From positions 1 to 64,000 of the forward strand of contig CAVQZA010000014.1 in the NCBI GenBank assembly GCA_963718355.1: DNA of 64,000 nucleotides, given 5' to 3'. Positions within the stretch are counted from its first letter, which is position 1. Every line of letters begins with the position of its first letter. The stretch comes from CAVQZA01 sp963718355 (lineage in GTDB: Bacteria > Actinomycetota > Thermoleophilia > Gaiellales > Gaiellaceae). Shown in pieces: positions 52,865-62,100 of this stretch. The notes under the pieces are model-generated. The model was not told where the DNA came from and made no database searches. It worked only from the letters and a program-made list of their open reading frames with translations. The position numbers and the translations under genes were made by a program.

Positions 52865-53107
52865 GTGGACGTCTCCTCGTTGCTGACTCGCGCGCTGCGG
52901 GATCTGCGCGCGCTGTTCGGCGCGCGTTCGAGAACACGCGATCCGGTCGAACGACGCGTGGCTGAACGACGGTCCGGTCGCGACAGGCGTGTCACGACGG
53001 CTTCCGAGCGACGGTGGGCCGCAGACCGCCGCTGGAGCATCGAGCGCCGCGGCAGCGGCGACCGGCGGGTCGGCTCAGACCGCCGCGTCCAAAACAGCTC
53101 GAGATAG
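52865..53107 (+). CDS. Small basic [E/D]RR-repeat protein
   Basis: The 80-residue protein has a short amphipathic N-terminal helix (VSSLLTRALRDLRALFG) and then eight copies of an acidic residue followed by Arg-Arg, mostly 6 residues apart (VERRVAERRSGRDRR, SERRWAADRRWSIERR, GDRRVGSDRRV). The regular spacing of charge pairs suggests a helix or chain for binding an anionic polymer such as nucleic acid, teichuronic acid or polysaccharide. No known family is recognised. It lies next to the exopolysaccharide-type genes. Confidence 0.6.
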   Translation: MDVSSLLTRALRDLRALFGARSRTRDPVERRVAERRSGRDRRVTTASERRWAADRRWSIERRGSGDRRVGSDRRVQNSSR

Positions 53108-53118
53108 CCCACCGGAGG

Positions 53119-54435
53119 TCAAAGCTTCCAGACCTTGTCGGAAGCGGTGCCCGCGGCGCCGGTCGCGTTGCGGAAGTCCACTACGACGCCGGCCCGCTCC
53201 ACGATATCCGCATAGTCGATGCCCGAATGAGCGGTGACGATGACAACGCAGTCATAGGCGCCCGGGTCGAGCGCGACCGACCGTAGGCCGAGCCCGGCTA
53301 GCTCGGGCACGTACGGATCGTGGTACGAGATCTCGGCACCGCCCTTGCGGAGCAGGTCGATCACCTTGAGGGCGGGCGACTCGCGCATGTCGCCGAGGTC
53401 CGCCTTGTAGGCGACTCCCAGCACGAGCACCCGGGAGCCCTTGAGCGAGAGCGCAGCGCCGTGGTTCAGTGCTTGGGAAACGACTGAGCGGCAGTAGTAC
53501 GGCATATTCTCGTTGACCTTGCCGGCGAGCTCGATGAACTCGGTGTAGAAGCCGAACTCGCGCGCCTTCCACGTCAGATAGAACGGGTCGATCGGGATGC
53601 AGTGGCCGCCGAGCCCAGGCCCGGGCTGGAAGCTCATGAACCCGAACGGCTTGCTCGCGGCGGCGTCGATCACCTCCCAGACGTCGATCCCCATCCGGTC
53701 GCAGAGCTGGGCGAGCTCGTTGACGAGCGCGATGTTCACGGAGCGGAAGATGTTCTCAAGCAGCTTCGTGAGCTCGGCCGCCTCCGGTGACGAGACGCGG
53801 TGGACCTTGTCCACGGCACTCTCGTACAGATCGGCGGCCCGCTCGGTGCAAGCTGGAGTAATCCCTCCGACGACCTTGGGGACGTTCTTCGTCGTCCAGT
53901 CTGTGCGCCCTGGATCGACGCGCTCGGGCGAGAACGCGAGGTGGAAGTCTTCGCCGAGCTTGAGGCCGCTTCCCTCGAGGATCGGCTGCACGATCTCGCG
54001 TGTCGTTCCTGGATACGTCGTCGACTCGAGCACGACGAGGTGCCCTGCGCGCAGCCGGGTCGCGATCTGCTCGACCGCACCGATCACGATCGAGAGGTCA
54101 GGCTCGCGCTGGCGCGAGAGCGGCGTCGGCAAGGCGACCAGGATCGCATCGGCGTCGCGTAGTTCGTCGTAGTCGGTCGTCGCGCGCAAGCCGCGCTTCT
54201 CCACGAGCTCGGCCAGGGTCTCGGAGGGGACGTCTTCGATGTAGCTCTCACCCCGGTTCAGCTGCGCAACCCGCTCTTCGCTGACATCGACGAGAAGCAC
54301 GCTGCGACCCGCCTCTGCGAACACCTGAGCGAGGGGGACGCCGACATAGCCGGCGCCGACGATTGCGACGTCGGTCGTTCGACGCCTTGTCATGCGCCGT
54401 CTCGTGGACGTGCCGGTGATCGCGAGATCGCTCAT
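53119..54435 (-). CDS. Nucleotide-sugar dehydrogenase (UDP-glucose/UDP-ManNAc dehydrogenase family)
   Basis: The 438-residue enzyme has an N-terminal NAD domain (AIVGAGYVGVPLAQVFAEAG), the central LENIFRSVNIALVNELAQL helix and the catalytic cysteine in GLGGHCIPIDPFYL, plus the C-terminal VLGVAYKADLGDMRESPALKV domain. It oxidises a UDP- or GDP-hexose C6 to a uronic acid, giving precursors for surface polysaccharide. It resembles the WecC/WbpA group more than Ugd, but the substrate is not settled. The ATG overlaps the response regulator stop by 4 bases. A later in-frame ATG (54393) is possible. Confidence 0.88.
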   Translation of the reverse strand: MSDLAITGTSTRRRMTRRRTTDVAIVGAGYVGVPLAQVFAEAGRSVLLVDVSEERVAQLNRGESYIEDVPSETLAELVEKRGLRATTDYDELRDADAILVALPTPLSRQREPDLSIVIGAVEQIATRLRAGHLVVLESTTYPGTTREIVQPILEGSGLKLGEDFHLAFSPERVDPGRTDWTTKNVPKVVGGITPACTERAADLYESAVDKVHRVSSPEAAELTKLLENIFRSVNIALVNELAQLCDRMGIDVWEVIDAAASKPFGFMSFQPGPGLGGHCIPIDPFYLTWKAREFGFYTEFIELAGKVNENMPYYCRSVVSQALNHGAALSLKGSRVLVLGVAYKADLGDMRESPALKVIDLLRKGGAEISYHDPYVPELAGLGLRSVALDPGAYDCVVIVTAHSGIDYADIVERAGVVVDFRNATGAAGTASDKVWKL

Positions 54436-55073
54436 CCGATGTTCTGGTACTCGCGGTCCTGCAGGCCGTGGCTGAACGCCCAGCGGGCTGCTTCGGTCCG
54501 GTTGGAGATTCCGAGCTTCCGGTAGATGTTGGTGAGATGGAACTTCACCGTCTGCTCGGTGACCCAGAGTTCCTTTGCGATCGCCTTGTTGGCGAGGCCA
54601 CGGGCGACGGCCTTCATGATCTCGAGCTCGCGGGTGGTAAGCCCGGCCGCGAGTCCCGCAGTGTCCTCGTCTATTCCCGGGAGGCCCAGGGCGTGGTAGG
54701 CGGTGCCGTCGACGGCCTGGCGGATCGCCGAGCCGAGATCGCGAGGGTCGACGCTCTTGACGATGTAGCCGCACGCGCCGCGCTTGAACGCGGACTGAAT
54801 CTGCTCCGGGTCGGCGCCCATCGAGCACATGACCACGTGCACCTCCGGAAAACGGCTGCGGAGACGGTCGAGGCAGGCGAGCCCGTCGAGTCCTGGCATG
54901 CGCATGTCCAGCAGCACGACCTCGGGCTGCGTCTGACCGACCAACGGCAGGATCTCGGTTCCGTGGTGGGCTTCGGCGACGATCTCGAAGCCACCGTCGA
55001 GCTCCAGCACTTGGCGAACACCGGCCAGCAATAGAGGGTGGTCGTCGGCAATCAGGATTCTCGTAAGGCTCAT
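54432..55073 (-). CDS. NarL/LuxR-type response regulator, copy 2 of a duplicated pair
   Basis: The 213-residue regulator is nearly the same as the one at 50286 to 50909, with the acidic pocket IADDHPLLLAG, phospho-acceptor in VVLLDMRMPG and the helix-turn-helix LTTRELEIMKAVARGLANKAIAKELWVTEQTVKFHLTN. It precedes the nucleotide-sugar dehydrogenase in the same operon (4-base overlap), linking regulation to polysaccharide precursors. The sensor kinase gene at 55727 is divergent, 650 bases away, and is the likely partner. Ribosome-binding site GGGAGGAAC precedes the ATG. Confidence 0.93.
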   Translation of the reverse strand: MSLTRILIADDHPLLLAGVRQVLELDGGFEIVAEAHHGTEILPLVGQTQPEVVLLDMRMPGLDGLACLDRLRSRFPEVHVVMCSMGADPEQIQSAFKRGACGYIVKSVDPRDLGSAIRQAVDGTAYHALGLPGIDEDTAGLAAGLTTRELEIMKAVARGLANKAIAKELWVTEQTVKFHLTNIYRKLGISNRTEAARWAFSHGLQDREYQNIG

Positions 55074-55261
55074 CGTGCTTGTTCCTCCCGTCCGCAGATG
55101 ACATGTCTATCCGGCGAGAGGAACGCCCTCGTGTCGGACGCAAACCACATCGCGTCCTTGGCCCGAGCGTGAATCTCAACACCGCAGTTACCCACCGCCT
55201 CCCTCGTAGCGCCCGAGAGGAATGGCTAACGAACCGTAGGCAAGCCCTCACCAGACTTCTC

Positions 55262-55277
55262 CTGGCCGAAAGTCCAG
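55262..55277. promoter_or_regulatory. DosR-box-like palindrome upstream of response regulator copy 2
   Basis: CTGGCCGAAAGTCCAG; the reverse strand reads CTGGACTTTCGGCCAG. It differs from the 48268 box by one base and lies about 190 bases upstream of the regulator start. Confidence 0.4.
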
Positions 55278-55344
55278 GGTCACTCGACCTTCGGACTGGG
55301 ACAAACGTCGGAACGCGCGGGCCCCTCTCCGGCGGCGGCGGTCA

Positions 55345-55377
55345 GGGCCTGGCCCTTGACGCCGTGGGGCCAGGCCC
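55345..55377. repeat. 11-base perfect inverted repeat
   Basis: GGGCCTGGCCC (55345 to 55355) and GGGCCAGGCCC (55367 to 55377) form an 11-base perfect stem with an 11-base loop. Both arms are made of GGCC/CTGG words. It could be a terminator, a protein-binding site or a REP-like remnant. No T-run follows on either strand. Confidence 0.6.
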
Positions 55378-55726
55378 GAGCGGTATACAACCGTCCGTTG
55401 GCGGATCGGGATGCCGACATACGCTTGACTCGACCAGCCGGAGCCTGCGGTCCCGAAGGGGCGTATGGCGTCCCGTGGTCCGTCCGCTTGAGGACGGGAC
55501 GTGTCTCGCTCCCCGTTTCGCCATATGAGGGCATGCGCTCTCCTCGCGCTCATCTTCCGGCGATCGTTATTACGGTCGTGGCCTCCCAACGTAGATCCTC
55601 GAGGCCGAGCGCCACTGGTTTCTTCCTGCAGTCCCAGGTCCGCGGGAAGGCCACTGCAACCCGGGGCCTCCGCGGGAGTCTGTAGCGTATTGGTCCAGGT
55701 TTCTGAATCGTGTCGGGAAGGAGCTA

Positions 55727-56620
55727 GTGCCGAAGCGGTCCCAGGACGCAGGCTCAGTGTTGTCGGAGCGGGAGCGGGGATTCGCACCTGGACGGAGCAT
55801 GGACAAGGATGCCGACCCAATGGTCCCCGCCGATAACGTCTCTCCCGGCGAAGACCCGGCCGAACACGCGCGTCGGCTCGCATTCGAACTGCGAGGCGAG
55901 CCTGGTCTCGAAGCCGTCACCGAAGTGCTCGAGGCGCTGAGCTTGCAACTCGAGGCTGCGCGGCGCCGGCTCGTGCGTTTCGGGTTCGACCTCCACGACG
56001 GGGTGCTCCAGGACGTCGCCGCGCTCGGCACAGACCTCCACCTCTTCCACGACCAGCTCGAGGTGTCGCTCTCCGGCCACGAGCATGCGACTCGGTTGGC
56101 CGGCCGCGTCGAAGACGTGATCGCGAGGCTCGTGGTCATCGACAAGAGCCTGCGTGAGCTCGCGACCTCGGCGGAGTCCTCGTCGCTTCTCCGTGGGCCG
56201 CTAACGGCGACACTGGAAGCCGCGGCGGTCTCATACGAGGGGTCGCTGTCGATCAGCCTGAACCTCGATCGCGAGCTCGACGATGTGGCCTTGACGGACT
56301 CGCAACGCATCGCCCTGGTCCGGATCGTTCAGGGAGCGCTCGCCAATGTCGTACAACACAGCGGCGCGACAACGGCAACAGTAGCGGCTCGCTGCCTTTC
56401 GGAGGGCATCGAGGCCGAGATCAGAGACGACGGAACCGGCTTCGACATCCAGCCCACACTGCGTCAAGCGGCGGACAATGGTCGGATCGGCCTCGTTGCG
56501 ATGCGCGAGCGCGCGCGCATGCTCGGCGGAGAGTTCGGAATCGAGTCCAGGCCGGGCGGCCCGACGCGCGTTCGGGTGCTGCTGCCATACTGGCGCCCGG
56601 ACCGCGTCGCCGGACCCTGA
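55727..56620 (+). CDS. Cytoplasmic sensor histidine kinase, HisKA_3 (NarL-partner) type
   Basis: The 297-residue kinase has no membrane segment. An N-terminal region with a helical stretch (GLEAVTEVLEALSLQLEAARRRLV) precedes the HisKA_3 box (VRFGFDLHDGVLQDVAALGTDL; phospho-acceptor His in DLHDG) and an ATP-binding domain (VQGALANVVQHSGATTATVAA, IRDDGTGFD, GRIGLVAMRERARMLGGEFGIES). The first 100 residues hold no known sensor domain. The GTG start follows AAGGAG. The divergent regulator at 54432 and the related copy at 50286 are likely partners. Confidence 0.9.
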   Translation: MPKRSQDAGSVLSERERGFAPGRSMDKDADPMVPADNVSPGEDPAEHARRLAFELRGEPGLEAVTEVLEALSLQLEAARRRLVRFGFDLHDGVLQDVAALGTDLHLFHDQLEVSLSGHEHATRLAGRVEDVIARLVVIDKSLRELATSAESSSLLRGPLTATLEAAAVSYEGSLSISLNLDRELDDVALTDSQRIALVRIVQGALANVVQHSGATTATVAARCLSEGIEAEIRDDGTGFDIQPTLRQAADNGRIGLVAMRERARMLGGEFGIESRPGGPTRVRVLLPYWRPDRVAGP

Positions 56621-56857
56621 CGACCGGGACGCCCGACTAGCCGAATGAAGGGGAGACGTCCGAGCTCCGTGAGGCGAACGACAGCCCGTCGCCCCGACGC
56701 GTGATTTCTGGCGCGTGGTCTCGCGCGTACGACGTGTTTCGCGTCAAGACGGGGCACCGAGGGCGGGGGAATTCCAAGACGACCTCTACGTTGGTCGGGT
56801 GACTTCTGGCCGTGTGCAGGCTGGCCTGCCAACTGGCCTGGACGTACCGTCTTACTT

Positions 56858-58069
56858 ATGGGCGGCACGACCTGTTGGATTGAGACGGAGGGCGCGGAGC
56901 CGTACGCGGCGCTGCCCGTCCCGCGCACCGATGTGCCGGCCCAACTCGAACTGAGGCAAAGGACGGCGGTGCTCGTCGCCTGCAAGAACGGTGAGGCGAC
57001 GATCGGCAACGTCGTGCGCTCCGTCGGCGCTCAGGCCGACGTGTTCGTCGTGTCCGACGGCTCGGAAGACCAGACGGTCGCGGAGGCGACGCGGGCCGGA
57101 GCGCGTGTACTCGACCGCGAGATCAGCGGCGGGAAGCCGGACGCCCTGCGCGCGGGCAATCTCGCCTTTCGGCTAGGAGAGTCGTACGACTATGTCGCCG
57201 TGCTGGACGACGACACGACGATCGAGCCTGAGTACGTCGAGAAGATCGTCACGAAGATGGATGCCGATCCTAAAATCGCGGCGGCATCTGGTCGTATTGA
57301 GTCCGTATGGGATTATCGCCGGCGATGGAACGTCCTGATCGCCATGCGCGCGTTTATGTACTGGTCCTACCAGACGACCATCAAGCGGGGACAGAACGCC
57401 TTCAAGGTGGTCAACGTCATTTGCGGGGCGAATACCGTGTTCCGCGCAGAGGTGTTCGGCAAGCTGATCGTGGAAGACGCGCCGTATGCGATCGACGACA
57501 TGTACTGGCTGGCAGAAATCATCCGTCAGCAGCTAGGCCGGGTCGCGTATGTCCACGAGGCGAGATCCTGGACGATGGATCCGCACCGGTTCAGCGACTG
57601 GTACCGCCAGACGGTTCGGTGGTCGTGGGGTCAGTTTCAGTCGATTCGAGGGCACCACCTCGGCTGGCCGATCTCTCGCGACCCCCACGCGCGCTTCCGT
57701 TTGCGGTTCTCGTGGTTCGACACGGCCTATCTCGCGCTGCTGCTCGACTGGGCGCCGTACATGCTCGAACCGCTTCTCATTCCGATCGTTGCGCTGCTCC
57801 TCAGCGGCTGGGTCGACCCGATCTGGTTCCTCGTCTACTACGTCGGAATGAGTTATCTGTGGATCGGGATTGCATCGATCGCGCTGAGGAAGCCGCGACT
57901 CATCGTGCTGGCGCCGGCGATCATGCTGCTCGACCTCGTGTATCGGGTCACGATGATGCACGCGCTGATCAAGACGATTGCTCGCCCCACCATCGCAACA
58001 TGCAAGTGGGACTCTCCAACGCGATTCGAAGCCGAGGAGGTGCCGAGTGATTCCACCCGCGCAGCGTGA
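56858..58069 (+). CDS. Processive family 2 glycosyltransferase (PgaC/chitin-synthase-like)
   Basis: The 403-residue membrane enzyme has a GT2 domain with AVLVACKNGEATI, the DxD-type metal site AVLDDDTTIEP, the acceptor region AIDDMYWLAEI and the QxxRW-type motif RQTVRWSWGQF. Three to four hydrophobic helices follow (about residues 270 to 360). This is the layout of cellulose/hyaluronan/poly-GlcNAc synthases, which extend and export a beta-linked polymer. With the PgaB-like deacetylase two genes later, a partly deacetylated poly-hexosamine is the best guess. The start is uncertain; a -10-like TTACTTAT lies immediately before the ATG. Confidence 0.85.
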   Translation: MGGTTCWIETEGAEPYAALPVPRTDVPAQLELRQRTAVLVACKNGEATIGNVVRSVGAQADVFVVSDGSEDQTVAEATRAGARVLDREISGGKPDALRAGNLAFRLGESYDYVAVLDDDTTIEPEYVEKIVTKMDADPKIAAASGRIESVWDYRRRWNVLIAMRAFMYWSYQTTIKRGQNAFKVVNVICGANTVFRAEVFGKLIVEDAPYAIDDMYWLAEIIRQQLGRVAYVHEARSWTMDPHRFSDWYRQTVRWSWGQFQSIRGHHLGWPISRDPHARFRLRFSWFDTAYLALLLDWAPYMLEPLLIPIVALLLSGWVDPIWFLVYYVGMSYLWIGIASIALRKPRLIVLAPAIMLLDLVYRVTMMHALIKTIARPTIATCKWDSPTRFEAEEVPSDSTRAA

Positions 58070-58084
58070 TCAGGGTCATCCCTG

Positions 58085-58109
58085 CGCACATGTTCGATCG
58101 CACATGTTC
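58085..58109 (+). promoter_or_regulatory. Direct repeat CGCACATGTTC upstream of the epimerase gene
   Basis: CGCACATGTTC occurs at 58085 to 58095 and 58099 to 58109, a 14-base period, about 40 bases before the epimerase GTG. Each contains the palindrome ACATGT. It could be a regulator-binding site. Confidence 0.4.
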
Positions 58110-58146
58110 TATGTCTCAAAACCCTCCGAGGACAGAGGAGTCTGAC

Positions 58147-59130
58147 GTGAAAGTACTCATCACCGGCGGAGCGGGCTTCATCGGCTCGCACCTCACGGAA
58201 TTACTGCTTGCCTCCGGCGACGAGGTCTACGCTCTCGACGATCTCTCAACCGGGTCGCTCGCAAACATCGCCCGGTTCACCGACGATCAGCGCTATCACC
58301 TCGTGATCGACAGCGTTCTCCATCCCGCGGTCGTCAATGAGCTCGTGAACAAGGTCGACGTCGTCTACCACCTGGCTGCGGCCGTGGGGGTGAAGACGAT
58401 CGTGGAGCAGCCCGTGAGGACGCTCCGCGTGAACCTCGAGGGCACGGAGACCGTGCTCGCCGCGTGTTGCACGTTCAACAAGCCGGTGCTCGTGGCGTCG
58501 ACGTCGGAGGTCTACGGCGACCACCGCACGGAGGAGCCGCTTCGCGAGACCGCCCGCAGGATCTATGGCGCCACGACTCAGAAGCGTTGGGCGTACGCCG
58601 ACTCCAAGGCGATGGACGAGTTCCTGGCGCTTGCGTATCACGAGGAGTACGACCTGAAGGCCGTGATCGTGCGGCTCTTCAACACGGTCGGCCCCCGGCA
58701 GACCGGGATGTACGGCATGGTCGTGCCCCGATTCGTCGAGCGTGCCTTGGCGAACGACGAGATCGAGATCTACGGTGACGGTCACCAGACTCGATGCTTC
58801 TGCCACGTCGAGGACACAATCCGCGCGCTGCGCGACCTGATGACCGACATCGACCGCACTGCGGGTCAGATCTACAACGTCGGCGCCAACAACCAGATCT
58901 CGATTCTCGGGCTCGCAGAGCGGATCAAGGAGCTGACCGGATCGAACTCGGCGCTGGCGCACGTTCCGTTCAACGAGGTCTACGGCACCGGTATCGAAGA
59001 CATGCTCCATCGCGTGCCGTGCACGGACAAGGTGCGCGAGGCGATCGGCTGGGTGCCTAAGCACTCCCTGGTGGACATTCTCGAAGACGTCATTGCAGAC
59101 GTCGCTGTGAGAGAGAGGGTTGCCGCATGA
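58147..59130 (+). CDS. NAD-dependent epimerase/dehydratase (UDP-sugar)
   Basis: The 327-residue extended SDR has the NAD motif ITGGAGFIGSHLTELLL, the catalytic Ser in VASTSEVYGD and the Tyr-x-x-x-Lys in WAYADSKAMDEF, with substrate-binding IVRLFNTVGPRQTGMYGMVVPRF. It resembles UDP-glucose 4-epimerase and UDP-glucuronate decarboxylase-type enzymes; the product sugar is not settled. The GTG start at 58147 follows GAGGAG; an earlier frame start at 58066 is less likely. Its stop overlaps the next gene by 4 bases. Confidence 0.88.
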   Translation: MKVLITGGAGFIGSHLTELLLASGDEVYALDDLSTGSLANIARFTDDQRYHLVIDSVLHPAVVNELVNKVDVVYHLAAAVGVKTIVEQPVRTLRVNLEGTETVLAACCTFNKPVLVASTSEVYGDHRTEEPLRETARRIYGATTQKRWAYADSKAMDEFLALAYHEEYDLKAVIVRLFNTVGPRQTGMYGMVVPRFVERALANDEIEIYGDGHQTRCFCHVEDTIRALRDLMTDIDRTAGQIYNVGANNQISILGLAERIKELTGSNSALAHVPFNEVYGTGIEDMLHRVPCTDKVREAIGWVPKHSLVDILEDVIADVAVRERVAA

Positions 59131-62100
59131 GAAGGTTGCTCTTCCTGCTGGTCGCCGGGCTGGCCGCATTTGCGGCCGGTCCGGCCGCCGCTGCGATCCA
59201 AGTAACGATCACCAGTCCGGCGTCGTCGGCGCACGTCGGCGACATCGGCACCGTCTTGCCGGTCCAGATCAACGCGTCGGCGACCTCGGGCATCTACGGC
59301 GTCCAGCTGAACGTGGACGGTCAGCCGTATCCGGATGCCGCGACGTGGGACAGTACGCCGACCGGCCAGTACGTGTACGAGATCGATTGGAACACGACCG
59401 GGCTCACTGCCGGCACGCACCTGCTGTCGGTGACGGCGATGGACTGGTCCGTGGCGTTCCCTGACGGCTCGACGCAGGAATCGGACCCGGTCACCGTCGA
59501 CGTCGGTCCCGCCTATCCGACAATCTCGCTGTCCGCTCCGACGTCGTTCACGTTCGTTCACGGCTCGAGCGTGCCCGTCGCGTCGTTGTTCACGAGCGCA
59601 GCGAATCCGCCGACCGTGCAGTTGTCAGCCGATGGCTCGTCGCTCGCGACGACCGTAGGCTCCGGCAGCGCGACGGCAACCTGGAATTCGACCTCCGTGC
59701 CGGACGGCTCGCACACGATCGGCGCCTCGATCGTCGATGCGCGTGGCAAGTCGGCCTCGGCGTCTGCGACCGTGACGGTGGACAACACTCCGCCGTCGAC
59801 GTTCATCGCCTCCCCCGCCGCCAATAGCTTCTTCACGGGCTCATTGCCGACGACCGCGCATGCATCGGATGCGCACGGGATCGCGAGTGTGCAGTTCGCG
59901 ATCGACGGCGTGCCGGCGGGAGGCGTGTTGACCTCTCCCGACGGCGGTAGCGGCTTCAACTACTCCTCGACGCTGAGCCTCGCTTCGCTCACGTCGGGGC
60001 CGCACCAGCTCACCGCGGTCGCAACCGACATGGCCGGCAACGCAAGTACGACTGCGGCCGTCGCGTTCTCGATCGGGGTCACTCCGCCCGCGGTTTCGAT
60101 CGCGGCACCGCCGAACGGCAGCTTCGCGCACAGCAAGGTGACGGTGAACGCAAGTGTCACCGGCGGCGCATTGCCCGACTCAGCACAGCTCTATGTCGAC
60201 GGCACCGCGAGCGGCGCTCCGATCACCTCGAGCCCATTTTCCTTCGCATGGAATACGACGGGGCTCACCGACGGCACGCACACGCTGATGGTGCGGGTCA
60301 CCGACGCCCAGAGCCGGACGGCCTCGTCGGCCGTCGTCAACCAGACGGTGGACAACACTGCTCCTTCGACGTTCGTGATCGCTCCCGCTGCGGGCTCGTT
60401 CTTCCAGGGCTCGCTGCCCGCGACCGCGCACGCCTCCGATGCATTTGGCGTAAAGAGCGTGCAGTTCGCGATCGACGGGACGTTGGTCGGCTCGCCGGTC
60501 ACCGGCCCCGACGGCGGGACCGGCTTCAACTATTCGGCCACCCTCAGTCTGACCGGGCTGGCCAACGGAGCGCACGCGTTGACGAGCGTCGTCACCGACA
60601 ACGCGGGCAACACTGCAACGTCGGCGTCTGTCTCGTTCTCGATCGGCTCCGGCCCGGCGACGGTCGTGGTGACTGTCCCTCCGGACTGGATGTTCGCGAG
60701 CAAGACGATCCCGGTGACAGCCACCGTGACAGGCGGCACGCCGCCGTTCGGGGCAACGCTGCTGGTGGACGGTGTTGCGACGGCCGTCGTGCCGACTATC
60801 GCCGGTAACGCGTACACGTTCGCGTGGAACACCACCACCCTGGCCGACGGAACCCACACGATCCAGGTCTCGGCCAAGGACGCGGCCAATCTGACGTCGA
60901 GCTCGCCGGTGCTGCACGAGACCGTCGACAACACGTTGCCCACTGCGGTGATGTACCAGCCGACCGCGGCAAACTCGCGCAACAACGGGCCGACGACCCT
61001 CCAGGTCCACGCCTCCGACGGGTTCGGCATCAAGTCCGTCCAGTTCACGGCGGACGGAATTCCCGTTGGGCCGCTCCTGACCGCGCCCGACGCGGGGCAG
61101 TCGTACCTCTACACGATCACGTTCGACACCTCGACGCTGACCGCGGGCTCGCACGGGATCTCGGCGGCCGTGACCGATCAGGCGGGCAATGTCACGAACG
61201 CGCCTCCGGTGACGATCACGACGGGGACGATCAGCTACTTGCCCGTGCTCAACTACCACGAGATCAATCCACCCGGTGGCTACTCCATCTACGACCAGAC
61301 ACCCGCCGAGGCCGATGCACAGCTCTCGTACTTGAAGACGAACGGCTACCAATCGGTCACGCTTCAGCAGTACCAGCAGTGGCTCGGAGGCGCGAACATC
61401 GGCGTCGCCAAGCCCGTGCTGATCACAGTCGACGACGGGATCAAGGACGAGCAGGCCTGGGATCCGATCCTGCAGAAGTATGGCTTCACCGCAGTGCTAT
61501 ACGTGGTCACCGGCTTTGCCGACAACACCACCCCCGGCGACTCCGACCCCAACAACATGAGCTGGGCCAACATCCAGGCCCTCGTCGCGACCGGTCGCTG
61601 GCAGGTCGAATTCCACGCTGGCCAATATGGCCACGGCGACTCCTATGCCGATACCCCGCCAGCGACGATCAACCTCGGCGGCGGGGTCACCCTGTCGTTC
61701 CCGTCCACCTGCCCGTACTTCTACAGCTGCCTCGGGACGCGAACCACCACCACTGGCATCGGGCGGACGAGGAGAACTACGACGGCCACCGAGACGCCGG
61801 CACAGGCGGAGGCGAGGATCACCAGCGAGGTGGCTGCCGGCATGACCGAGCTCAAGACCAAGATGCCGACCGCGGCGATGATCAGCTGGGCGCTCCCGTT
61901 CAACGACGCCGGCCAGTGGACGAACCTCTACAACGATCCCTCCGGAACCGTGCAGTCGTGGCTCCCGGGCTTCATGGCCTCGAAGTTCCCGGTCATCTTC
62001 ACTCAGACAGACCCCGTCACCTACGCGCTCGCGTCTGGGACGGTTGGAGCGCTGAATGGATTCAACCGGCGCTACCGCTTCGAGGTGCACACCGACACCA

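Larger units (their letters stand above)
55074..55726. other. Long divergent intergenic region with hairpin and palindromic box
   Basis: The 653 bases lie between response regulator copy 2 (minus) and the kinase gene (plus). No convincing gene is seen. It contains CTGGCCGAAAGTCCAG (55262 to 55277), an imperfect copy of the 48268 palindrome, and a strong hairpin at 55345 to 55377. Confidence 0.55.

Noticed and set aside
55079..55528. A 149-codon plus-strand ORF between the regulator and kinase genes
   Set aside because: Low-complexity Arg/Gly-rich, crosses a strong hairpin and has no recognisable domain or start signal.
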